From positions 1 to 38,221 of IMG/VR virus record IMGVR_UViG_3300007511_000054: a stretch of 38,221 bases of DNA, one strand, 5' to 3'. Positions 20,864 to 29,378 of the stretch are shown in pieces. A program made the translations under genes and the position numbers. Source of the DNA: a virus. Each line of letters starts with the position of its first letter. Position 1 is the stretch's first letter. Below the pieces are notes generated by a model that was not told where the DNA came from, did not search any database, and saw nothing but the letters and a program-made list of their open reading frames with translations.

Positions 20864-23026
20864 TTATACAGTTGTTAGTACAACACCTTGTGAATTTATC
20901 ACAAGCCAATGATCGTCATTTACAGCTTGAATTACTATAAAATCATCAACATCATTCATGGTGGCAGTATTATCACCAACGTCTCCCGGTGCTGAGAAAC
21001 TATCTCCACCCGCACATGTAATTACTAAGTCTTGTGCTCCATCAACATCGAGATAGAATGTAAAGACTTGTCCAAGGACAGTAGAACATTCAGGTAAAGT
21101 CATTGCACTGGAACTACCAGCTCCGGTTGTAACACTAACTACTCCGTCATTCTTGTCTAAAGAAACATCTGCGCCTGCTGCTGAAGTTTGTTGATTGAAT
21201 TGAATTCCACCACCTTTCAAGACAGCACCGCCTCCTGAACCAAGATCAACATCATCGTCGAATCTTGAAGTACCTGCATCTACCCATAAGGAAAGAGTAT
21301 CTGCGCCTTCGATATATAATCCATAATCAGTTCCACCAGAAGTTTGATCGTCAATTCTGATTCCGTAGTTGGTTGTAATTGTTCCACCGGCTACCGGATT
21401 AAGAACCCTTAGTCCGTAATGATCTGTTGCTGTTACACTTGCACCGACTTCATTTTGGATAATAATTCCACCACTTTCTGCAACTGTTCCGCCTCCACCG
21501 TCCATATCTGAACTAAATGCAGCTGCATAAGCCTGTAATGAAGCTCCTGGTGTTGCATCACCCATTTCATTTAATGCCAATAAAGCAACATTGATTGTTG
21601 TTGCTGTTGAAGCTGTACGATCTGATTCAAACTTAGCAGCATATTCTACATTTGGAGTAAACGGAGTTGCTGCTGTTGAAATGCCGACTGTATTTACATG
21701 TGAAATACCACCGCCTGCAATATTCAAAGCGTTAGACGAATGAGTAATTGTAAGATCACCGTTATCAAAGTTAATCACCGCTCCGCTAGCAAGAAATAAG
21801 TCAGACCACATCAATGCTGTTGTTCCAAGTGCTACTCCATCGTTTGCTGAAGGTGCAAGATTCCCGCCTCCAATATTCAAAAGAATGTCACCATTGTTAG
21901 TTATGATATTTGCATCAGTACCGTTATGACCAAAGCTAATATAATCAGCATTAGACGTGTCAAGTATTGCTATAGTTGGTGTAGTTATTCCGTTAAATAA
22001 ACCTAAATCCGTATTAATGACCGTAGGCGCATCTTGATCTCCTATTACCAATACAGGCACATGAACTGCGCCACCATCTGTATCATGATCTGGAAGAGCT
22101 AACACCAACGCGTTAGCGTTCGTATCTGCTGTCTCATAAAGAAATGAAGCCGCAGGGGGTGTGCCACCACCAAAACTTATTCCAACATCACTTAAAACCC
22201 TAAAATATCCGTCATCAGGAGTCACGATAATATTACCACCTTTATTATCAATGTAAGCATTAGTCCCATCATGATAAAATCTAATATAATCATCATTAGA
22301 CTCATCAAGAATGGCTAAAGTCGGATCAGTAATTCCATGAAATAAACCCAAGTCTGCATTAACTACGCTTGGAGAACCCTTATCCCCAATAACACAAACA
22401 GACACATTAGTAGCTCCACCATCTGGTAAGGCTAAAACTAAAGCATTAGCATTAGCATCAACAGTTTCAAATAACAATTCAGCGTCTTCACTGCTTCCTA
22501 TGGCCAAAGGTATATTATCTAAGATATTAACAACATCAGTAGAGATCCATAGGGGGGTAGTGTTCCCTATAGTGAACCTAATAAAATTACTAGAAGTGCC
22601 AGGAATTTTAATGTCCCCATAAGTCCCGTCATGTGACATACTAATATATTTTGTTGCATCATCACTAAGTACCGCCATGGTAGGATCAGTAATTCCATTA
22701 AATAAACCTAAGTCTTTGTTTAATGCAGTATCATCCCCGAAAATTGCAACTGGGACATCAACAGCCCCACCAACAGGAAGAACAAATAAGAAAGCATTAG
22801 CGTTAGCATCCGCTGTTTCCCAAAGTAATCGTACGTCAGGTGTTGCAGCTACATTTCCAAATCCAATAAAATCATCATCACCAAGGTGTAAATTATTTAC
22901 TCCAACTGCATTAAAGTTAAAATCGCCTTGAACTTCAAGATCTCCTGTTATTGTCACATCTACGAAGGTAGGAGAGAAACCTTCCATGGGTGCGTCAAAG
23001 GCCATAGATTTAGTCGTTAGCTCCAA
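20864..23026 (-). CDS. Fibre-like virion protein with about 115-residue repeats (720 aa)
   Basis: Three similar units begin near residues 68, 184 and 295. Each opens with LWETADANANAF or a variant, followed by DLGLFNGITDPT, then a YISMSHDGT-type strand. The rest contains TATTINVALLALN-like helical-shaft sequence and a Gly-rich C-terminus. The repeats suggest a trimeric fibre or tailspike with tandem beta modules. It overlaps the next gene by 17 bases. Confidence 0.7.
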   Translation of the reverse strand: MELTTKSMAFDAPMEGFSPTFVDVTITGDLEVQGDFNFNAVGVNNLHLGDDDFIGFGNVAATPDVRLLWETADANANAFLFVLPVGGAVDVPVAIFGDDTALNKDLGLFNGITDPTMAVLSDDATKYISMSHDGTYGDIKIPGTSSNFIRFTIGNTTPLWISTDVVNILDNIPLAIGSSEDAELLFETVDANANALVLALPDGGATNVSVCVIGDKGSPSVVNADLGLFHGITDPTLAILDESNDDYIRFYHDGTNAYIDNKGGNIIVTPDDGYFRVLSDVGISFGGGTPPAASFLYETADTNANALVLALPDHDTDGGAVHVPVLVIGDQDAPTVINTDLGLFNGITTPTIAILDTSNADYISFGHNGTDANIITNNGDILLNIGGGNLAPSANDGVALGTTALMWSDLFLASGAVINFDNGDLTITHSSNALNIAGGGISHVNTVGISTAATPFTPNVEYAAKFESDRTASTATTINVALLALNEMGDATPGASLQAYAAAFSSDMDGGGGTVAESGGIIIQNEVGASVTATDHYGLRVLNPVAGGTITTNYGIRIDDQTSGGTDYGLYIEGADTLSLWVDAGTSRFDDDVDLGSGGGAVLKGGGIQFNQQTSAAGADVSLDKNDGVVSVTTGAGSSSAMTLPECSTVLGQVFTFYLDVDGAQDLVITCAGGDSFSAPGDVGDNTATMNDVDDFIVIQAVNDDHWLVINSQGVVLTTV

Positions 23027-23417
23027 TTAAATAAGCTGTAAAAGCTCCATCTGTATAAGAAGAGATTTCTAATGAAAACCAAGTTAAATGGTCATTATTT
23101 ACTCGATATTGTCGTGTATTATTTGCAACTGAATCGTTGTTCAAAGTAACTCCAGTATCTCCGTCAATTCCTCCTGCTGGAGTATTTTTATCGTATACAT
23201 GAAGATAATCCCAAAGATTATCAATTGCTTGTGCCGCAGAAAAATCAGGAGCATCATCCATTACTGAACCTTGAAATTGGAATGTTAAAGATGAGTTTAA
23301 TGTTGCGCTAACAACAAGTGTCCAATGTCTAAATTCATCCATCTTGATAGCTTCAGAAACACCTGTGGCTGTAGCTGCATCAAATAAATTAAATTCTTTA
23401 AATTTTTGTCTAGGCAT
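23010..23417 (-). CDS. Virion protein of unknown role (135 aa)
   Basis: A compact beta-rich protein (FRHWTLVVSATLNSSLTFQF; later FSLEISSYTDGAFTAYLIG). Coming after the beta-helix gene, and overlapping the start of the fibre gene, it may be a small decoration or fibre-linking protein. No named family is recognised. Confidence 0.55.
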   Translation of the reverse strand: MPRQKFKEFNLFDAATATGVSEAIKMDEFRHWTLVVSATLNSSLTFQFQGSVMDDAPDFSAAQAIDNLWDYLHVYDKNTPAGGIDGDTGVTLNNDSVANNTRQYRVNNDHLTWFSLEISSYTDGAFTAYLIGAND

Positions 23418-23435
23418 ATTGATTAAGTTAATCTC

Positions 23436-23470
23436 CCCAGGCCCCGACCGAAGTCGGCCCCCAACCTGGG
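23436..23470 (-). other. UUCG hairpin between coat-side and fibre genes
   Basis: On the minus strand CCCAGG pairs with CCTGGG, and inside CCGAC pairs with GTCGG around TTCG, the very stable cUUCGg tetraloop. It lies in the 91-base gap between the beta-helix gene and the gene at 23417. There is no T-tract, so I read it as a processing or stability element that could set the ratio of coat-side to fibre-side messages. Confidence 0.6.
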
Positions 23471-23508
23471 AAGAAACTCAATGGGGATTGAATTATCTAA
23501 CTTCTCAT

Positions 23509-25128
23509 CTAAATGGCTACGACTGTTGCTCCTGTATCAATTGGCCTCCACCAAAGATCAGTAGCTAACAATGCGCCTCCAGTACCAACATCTGCTGCTG
23601 AAAGAATATCAATCGTTCCTTCTGCTGCAATATAAGTTGATAGTGCACCTGCTGCACCACCACCACTACCACCATCAAGAGCTGTTACTCCATCAAGAGG
23701 ACAAGAGTAAATGGTTCCATTTTCATCTGCATTGATATCTAAGACAGCACATAATGGCGCATCTGTACCAACCGTTGGATTAGTAACAAACGAAGTGTTA
23801 GAAGCTCCACCATCAACTGCTGCAACACTAACTTCTGAAACCAATCTTAGAATTTCAACTCTACCACCTGCAACTGTAAACAAGGCAGTTTGAGTTCCAT
23901 CCAATACATCAGCTGCTGCACTGGAAACTTTCTGACCCATTTGCATGTCTAGCAAAGAGAATGAATCAGGAAGTTGACCGCCAAGAGCTGTTCCACCGGA
24001 AGCTAAGAACCGTCCGATTGAACCTGCAATCGGAGCTACGTCCAAAGTTGCTGCATCAAGTTTATCAAGATCTGCTTGAGCTGCGATACCGGCTGTTACG
24101 TTTTGTTTAGCGTAAGCCATTAACGATTCAGTAGTAGATACTGCTCCAGCCGCAGCTGCATCTTCTTTGTTTCCAGTAACATCACTCATTACAGCATTGG
24201 TTACTGCATCAGCTACTCCTACATCGTGATATCCATCAATTGTAACGATTCCTGCTGCAATGACAGAAAGATCCCCCGCTGCAATTGCATTACCAGAACC
24301 TCCGCTGAATTCGGCTCCAGCAGATCCATCATTTCCTACAACAAACCAAGTTGAACCGGTTACTGTATCAAGCACGTTTTGTGAAAGGTCAGTTACACCA
24401 TTTGTATAAAACGAACCGGTCACAAGAACATTTGTTGAAGCAACGTCAACCATTTCCACCCAAGCATTTGTATTGACACCATAAGCATCAATATCAATTC
24501 GGACATTGGCACAGTTATCAAGTCGAACTGCCGCCACAACCGCATTACCGGCTGTAAATCCGAGGTACTTTAATTTCAACTTACAATTATTAGCTGTATC
24601 AAGTCGGACAGCGGTTGCAGCCTCAACGGTTGCAGATGTGTCCTGAAACTCAATATCAATGTCACAGTTATCTCCTGTGACAACAAGAGCATTTGTGAGA
24701 GCGTCATCGTTACAGATAAGTACGAAGTTTTTGAATGCAACATCATCTGAAGCCATTGTCATAGTTCCAGAGTTATCTGTTGATGCAAAAGTAATGGCTG
24801 GTCGTGTATCACCGACACCAAGTCCGATCACTGAGATTCCAGCCGTACCAAGAGCAAGACCGGCGGCTCCGGTAATACTCAAAGTATAACCTTCTGATAC
24901 ATAGATCACATCTCCAACATTAGCTGTGCAAGCGGAAACCGCTGACGCTAGTGTTGTGTGAACTGAACTCTGACCATTGTCGTACATCTCATAATGCTCC
25001 TCATAAAACACATCAAAATCTGCTGCATCGTCTGGTTTGACCCAATAGACATGCCCACCATGTGTTTCTCCAGATTTTGATAGATGCTTTGTGAATGGTG
25101 CATCTAAGACCTTCTGTTTTTTACTCAT
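23509..25128 (-). CDS. Beta-helix virion protein (539 aa)
   Basis: After an N-terminal docking segment, residues about 55-270 are a series of strands with regular Asn, Asp and small residues (IDIEFQDTSATVEAATAVRL; KLKLKYLGFTAGNAVVAAVRL), characteristic of a right-handed parallel beta-helix as in pectate lyase-like phage proteins. It lies 21 bases after the coat gene, so capsid decoration or a head-fibre role is likely; enzyme activity is not evident. Confidence 0.65.
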   Translation of the reverse strand: MSKKQKVLDAPFTKHLSKSGETHGGHVYWVKPDDAADFDVFYEEHYEMYDNGQSSVHTTLASAVSACTANVGDVIYVSEGYTLSITGAAGLALGTAGISVIGLGVGDTRPAITFASTDNSGTMTMASDDVAFKNFVLICNDDALTNALVVTGDNCDIDIEFQDTSATVEAATAVRLDTANNCKLKLKYLGFTAGNAVVAAVRLDNCANVRIDIDAYGVNTNAWVEMVDVASTNVLVTGSFYTNGVTDLSQNVLDTVTGSTWFVVGNDGSAGAEFSGGSGNAIAAGDLSVIAAGIVTIDGYHDVGVADAVTNAVMSDVTGNKEDAAAAGAVSTTESLMAYAKQNVTAGIAAQADLDKLDAATLDVAPIAGSIGRFLASGGTALGGQLPDSFSLLDMQMGQKVSSAAADVLDGTQTALFTVAGGRVEILRLVSEVSVAAVDGGASNTSFVTNPTVGTDAPLCAVLDINADENGTIYSCPLDGVTALDGGSGGGAAGALSTYIAAEGTIDILSAADVGTGGALLATDLWWRPIDTGATVVAI

Positions 25129-25149
25129 AGAGGAGTTTTAAACTGTGAA

Positions 25150-26382
25150 TTAGGCTGCTGTGTAGGCATTAGAACGGATCTTTACGGCTACCATTCTTCG
25201 TGCGCCTTCTGCAAAGGTTTTCTTACCGTAAACATTCCAAGAAACAATGTCGTCACCAATATATCCGTCACGAGATTTAATCTTCATATTTGGCTTAACT
25301 TGAATCACAAGATCCACACATCCTTTGACTCCAAAGAAGTTGTGTTGGATTTGTGCTGTTGCTGTCCATTGGTCCGTTGTGTCAGTAAGAGTATCTCCAA
25401 CAACGATAAATCCTCGTCCTTTTGAGGTTACTGCTGTTGAAGTTGCGGAAGCAGTTGCAGCAAAATCTTTAAGAAGAGCCTGATTAGCTGCTGTAAGAGC
25501 TACTGAAAGAGCATCGGTAGTAGCAGGATCATTGATTGCCGCTGTGAAGTTTGTATTTGAAGCTGCTGCGTTATCACCAATAAGCACGTTTCCTGCTGTT
25601 GTACCAATATTTGTCACAAAAGTGAAAGTAACTGTTGTTCGAGTTCCTTCACTATCCGGAATATTCAATGTGACTGTATCTCCATTGGTTGGTTGTGTTG
25701 CAAGGGCAAGAGTACCTGTCCAGTAAAGACCATTACTCTTGTAAATTCGATAATTATCATACATTCCAATAAAACCTCGTTCACCTACTTTATCACCCCA
25801 AGCCGTCTCACGTTCAAGGATATTCTCTTTAAGAACACGAATTACTTGTGGTGAAAGAATTGCAAAACGTCCTTCTTGTGGAGCATTTCGACGATCTAGT
25901 TTCTCTGTTGCTGCAAGGAATACATCTGACACATTTCCTGATGTCAAAACAATTCCTTGATCTGCTGTACCACCTAAGTCAGCAGCATCAACTGTATTGT
26001 CTGCATTTGCTACTTCTCCAAGAATATCTCCATCAATACCATTTGAAAGAGCTACCGCAGCCTCATCAGCATACAAGTTACGAACAGCATAGTTGTGTTG
26101 AATTACATCAAGATCCTTAACGTAAAAAGCTACTTCTTTCTCTTGGTCAATCGTCAAGCTCTCATCTGTATCTGTGATGTCCTGTCGGGAGTAACTTCCT
26201 TCTGATCCCAAATCATTTACCGTAAGATTTGAACGGTATGGGCGATGAACAGTATCGCCGTTTTTTAGCATCGCTGTTTCCTCAAAAGATGCAATATCTC
26301 GAAACACGTCCTCTCGGTAGTGCTTGAGTTGCATTCGCTTTGACCAATATTCAGGAAACGATGCGCTTACATCATTAGCCAT
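25150..26382 (-). CDS. Major capsid protein with inserted domain (410 aa)
   Basis: Position after scaffold and before decoration genes, and the N-terminal layout (SKRMQLKHYREDVFRD; DQEKEVAFYVKDLDV; then a helical backbone RFAILSPQVIRVLKEN), identify an HK97-fold coat protein, probably of the P22-like branch. Residues about 225-343 form a Thr/Ala/Val-rich insertion unlike the core, resembling small surface domains seen in other capsids. The C-terminal FAEGARRMVAVKIRSNAYTAA is typical of the family. Assignment by context and pattern. Confidence 0.8.
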   Translation of the reverse strand: MANDVSASFPEYWSKRMQLKHYREDVFRDIASFEETAMLKNGDTVHRPYRSNLTVNDLGSEGSYSRQDITDTDESLTIDQEKEVAFYVKDLDVIQHNYAVRNLYADEAAVALSNGIDGDILGEVANADNTVDAADLGGTADQGIVLTSGNVSDVFLAATEKLDRRNAPQEGRFAILSPQVIRVLKENILERETAWGDKVGERGFIGMYDNYRIYKSNGLYWTGTLALATQPTNGDTVTLNIPDSEGTRTTVTFTFVTNIGTTAGNVLIGDNAAASNTNFTAAINDPATTDALSVALTAANQALLKDFAATASATSTAVTSKGRGFIVVGDTLTDTTDQWTATAQIQHNFFGVKGCVDLVIQVKPNMKIKSRDGYIGDDIVSWNVYGKKTFAEGARRMVAVKIRSNAYTAA

Positions 26383-26404
26383 ACTTTTATGGTTAGGTTA
26401 ATTA

Positions 26405-26659
26405 TTACTTCACACTTCCACCAATTTTGTCGGCAAATTGCTTTGCAAGTTCTTCTGCCTTTTCTCCATGATCTTTTAATGAGTATGTCCTTATATATTC
26501 ATCATTCTTGTCATGGACAGGCCACGCACCATTTTCAAGTATCTCTGGCTCCTTCTCTTCTAGAGCTTCTGGAGTCTCGGTGGTTTCTTCAACTGCAGGT
26601 TCTTCTAATTTTTCTTCTTTTTTCTCGACTTTTGTAGCCGGTGTTTTTTTCTTTGGCAT
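26405..26659 (-). CDS. Small acidic virion or assembly protein (84 aa)
   Basis: Residues 1-45 are rich in Lys, Glu, Pro and Thr and probably disordered; residues 46-84 (from NGAWPVHDKNDEYIRTYSL) look folded. It lies between scaffold and coat and shares its acidic composition with the protein at 18603. An assembly or minor capsid role is suggested by position only. Confidence 0.55.
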   Translation of the reverse strand: MPKKKTPATKVEKKEEKLEEPAVEETTETPEALEEKEPEILENGAWPVHDKNDEYIRTYSLKDHGEKAEELAKQFADKIGGSVK

Positions 26660-26662
26660 AAA

Positions 26663-27286
26663 CTAAGAGTTTCTTGTGATTTTAAATTTTGACCGCTTTC
26701 CAGCTTTATTTGAGAGATCTTTAAACGTATCCATATCCATATCCTTGACCTTTTTAGGATCATCTAGATCCTTCACAGATCCAGAACTTGGATTACCAGA
26801 CCTATTTGATGAGTCTGGTCGAGCACGTTCAGCAGTCCTTTTCTCTTCGTTATCTTTTAAATAAGCCTGAAAATAAGAGTCTTCCACCATTTCCGACAGA
26901 GATTTCCCCTCAGCCTTTGCCAGCGTTTTGGCTCGGTTGATCTCTTCATCGGTCATATTAGGATATTTTTGACGAGTAATTGTCTCTGACACGATTTCCT
27001 GCTTAAATGCGTCACGATCAAATTCATCGTCCTTTACTTTTTTCTTTTTCTTTGGTTCAGGCTTTTTTGCTTCTACCTTTTCCTTTAAACGTGGATCTTC
27101 GGAGAGTTTGTTATGTTTCTCTCTCCAATGCTTTTTCTGACCATGCGCTGTTCTAACTTGATTGCGCAGATCGTTAATATCTTCATTGGTATCCAGGTTA
27201 GTTAGATCAAGGTCTTTGTTCATTTGTTCCTCAGTGTTGTCTGGGTCAGCGTTTGCCTGCTGAGGGGCGTTGTCTTGTTCGGACAT
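26663..27286 (-). CDS. Scaffolding protein (207 aa)
   Basis: Strongly charged and helical throughout, with an acidic N-terminus (NADPDNTEEQMNKDLDLTNL) and Lys/Glu-rich coiled-coil segments, located between portal-side genes and the coat gene. This is the normal composition and place for a phage scaffold. The C-terminal KAGKRSKFKITRNS is basic, as in coat-binding tails. On the minus strand, a short GGGG-AAAAAA-CCCC hairpin lies just upstream of the start. Confidence 0.7.
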   Translation of the reverse strand: MSEQDNAPQQANADPDNTEEQMNKDLDLTNLDTNEDINDLRNQVRTAHGQKKHWREKHNKLSEDPRLKEKVEAKKPEPKKKKKVKDDEFDRDAFKQEIVSETITRQKYPNMTDEEINRAKTLAKAEGKSLSEMVEDSYFQAYLKDNEEKRTAERARPDSSNRSGNPSSGSVKDLDDPKKVKDMDMDTFKDLSNKAGKRSKFKITRNS

Positions 27287-27337
27287 AATTTTATTGGGGT
27301 TTTTTCCCCTTAGTCCTTTTTACGAGTGTGGTCTCAA

Positions 27338-27595
27338 TTATTTATATGATCTGTTTAAAGGATCGACTGTCTTTTCTTGTGAGTTGTAAGACTTAAATTC
27401 CGCATCAATAGCCTCAAGTCTTTTCTTGGTTTCTTTTCTAACCATGAGTTCAAACCTTAAATCCTCCCTTTCAAGATCAATGTCATCAACAGAAGAAAGA
27501 TTGCTTATATGTTTATCAATTACTTCTTGGACAAAAGCCCATCCTTTACCTGAAACCAGAGCATGGAGAACATTTGTTTTCGTGTCTTTTTTCAT
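27338..27595 (-). CDS. Small helical hypothetical protein (85 aa)
   Basis: A mostly helical charged protein (ESKRLEAIDAEFKSY-type C-terminus) with KDTKTNVLHALVSGKGW at the start. It lies two bases after the portal stop and 51 bases before the scaffold. Many phages have a small unnamed protein here; its role is unknown. Confidence 0.55.
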   Translation of the reverse strand: MKKDTKTNVLHALVSGKGWAFVQEVIDKHISNLSSVDDIDLEREDLRFELMVRKETKKRLEAIDAEFKSYNSQEKTVDPLNRSYK

Positions 27596-27597
27596 AT

Positions 27598-29376
27598 TTA
27601 TGCCGGTAAAGCTTGTTGAGGTTGCTGAGGTGGTAATAAAGCACCGGTTTTAGGCTTAACATCTATTGTTGCAAGCCCAACCATGTCGAGAATCTTTTCA
27701 AAAGCCGGCATATCAAGAATTGCTGGGTTTTGGACCACTGCTTGCATAACCGTTGTAAGTGTTTGAAGCATTGCAGGACTCTCGCTTTCATCTGTTACAA
27801 AGCAAGTAACTCTTTTTTCAAAGTCCAAATAGTCCTTTGGAAAGTCCAGAAACAATGAGTCTTGTTTTTCAGCCTGTTCTCTAACAAGAGTTTTCACCAT
27901 CTCAATCTGCTGTGTCGTTGGTTTAAGCCCACTCATTAGGAAATCTTTTGTCGTCTCCCAAACCTTTGCGTTAATAAAATGCTCACGAAGATAATCCAGC
28001 TCGTCCTCATCAACAATCTCAAGGATACCTTCCTTTTTCATTTCCTTTTCAAGCTCTGGTAAGACCCAATCGTTAAACACTTCCTCGAGAAAGATTCCAT
28101 AGTCTTCTCTGATAAAGTCAAAGAGCTTAGCCGCATTTTGATCTAGTAAAGCCCCGAGAGAAAACGGAGTACCAGACGGAAGAGTCTCACCGGTTGTAAC
28201 CTCAAAAGCATTGGTAAGGTTTCTAAGAACATTTGAAACTTCGCTTGATAATAGCTGAGAACTTGAATTGTCTTTTACTTGTGTATCAACCCTTTCAAGC
28301 ATTGTTTTTGGAACCTCAGACGCTCCAAACTTCATAATAGACCCATTTTCAACGTCTGAAAGGATGTTTTGAAGGACTGTTTTGTCTCTTGTTTGAAATA
28401 CAATCAGTTGAGATAAGCGCATTGCCATGAGCATCCAGTTGCCTTGAGTATTTTTAACCTCTTGCATTGGGAAACATTCCTCGTAAATTCCTCTTCCCAG
28501 CCATCTACCGTCAACCTTTCGATAGTGAAGTTCTTTAAACGGCATCTCTTTTAGCTCTGTCTTAAACAGAATCAGACCCTCATCGTTACTTTTTACTGAT
28601 GAATCTTTACCTTGTTTAGAACTTTGGGGCATTACTACAAGAAAATTTGCAAGAACAAGATCCTCGTCATCTTCTTCTTCTGTTAAAAGTTTTTTCTCAA
28701 CATATCCATAAAATTCATGGACTGCGATATATTGAGACTTTTTAAACTGTTGTGTAGTGGTGTTTTCATCTCCGACATAGTTTTCCTGTCGGAACGTAAT
28801 AAAGTTTTTAATAGCAATTTCGATCTGGTCAGCATCCCAACCTCTTTCTTTTTGCTTTCTTAACTCGATTGGAGTGTAATAATGCCTTTCCGAAGTCCAG
28901 CCATCATTCAAAGTTTTGGCTGTTGGATCACATGCTAAATTTCGTAAATCAACAAAATCAAAAACTCTGGAACCTTCAACCTTCTTAACTACGATTGAAC
29001 CGATCCCAGAGACTTTTTCCGGTATTAGGTTTAGCTTCTTAGCAATTCCGTTCTCCCTCATCCAGTCTTTAGCTTTTCGCCGGTAGAGCCACGACCGGAA
29101 ATAATTACTCTTTCCGTTTATTGCCTTGAATTGAATATCCTTTGTGTCTATGTCTATGTTTTTGGCTGCGTTTCTTACTGCTGGAGTAGACACATCAAAG
29201 AATACCTTTTGGCCTATTGAGTCTTCGTTACCGTCAACAAATTGCGCATTGGCATATAAATGAATACGCTTAATTGTTTCTGACTGGTTAAAATCATAAC
29301 CATCAACAACGCGCACAGGCTTTTGTTGATAGTCCTTCTCGCATCTTCTTATGATTTCAAATATTTTACTTTGCAT
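27598..29376 (-). CDS. Portal protein (592 aa)
   Basis: Directly after the large terminase, with the usual portal length for short-tailed phages. Typical elements are an N-terminal helical part, RNAAKNIDIDTKDIQF, the stretch KELHYRKVDGRWLGRG (clip and stem area), and a helical C-terminal half with QQIEMVKTLVREQAEKQD. The portal is the ring through which DNA enters and leaves the capsid. The family call rests on context and overall pattern. Confidence 0.75.
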   Translation of the reverse strand: MQSKIFEIIRRCEKDYQQKPVRVVDGYDFNQSETIKRIHLYANAQFVDGNEDSIGQKVFFDVSTPAVRNAAKNIDIDTKDIQFKAINGKSNYFRSWLYRRKAKDWMRENGIAKKLNLIPEKVSGIGSIVVKKVEGSRVFDFVDLRNLACDPTAKTLNDGWTSERHYYTPIELRKQKERGWDADQIEIAIKNFITFRQENYVGDENTTTQQFKKSQYIAVHEFYGYVEKKLLTEEEDDEDLVLANFLVVMPQSSKQGKDSSVKSNDEGLILFKTELKEMPFKELHYRKVDGRWLGRGIYEECFPMQEVKNTQGNWMLMAMRLSQLIVFQTRDKTVLQNILSDVENGSIMKFGASEVPKTMLERVDTQVKDNSSSQLLSSEVSNVLRNLTNAFEVTTGETLPSGTPFSLGALLDQNAAKLFDFIREDYGIFLEEVFNDWVLPELEKEMKKEGILEIVDEDELDYLREHFINAKVWETTKDFLMSGLKPTTQQIEMVKTLVREQAEKQDSLFLDFPKDYLDFEKRVTCFVTDESESPAMLQTLTTVMQAVVQNPAILDMPAFEKILDMVGLATIDVKPKTGALLPPQQPQQALPA

Positions 29377-29378
29377 AT

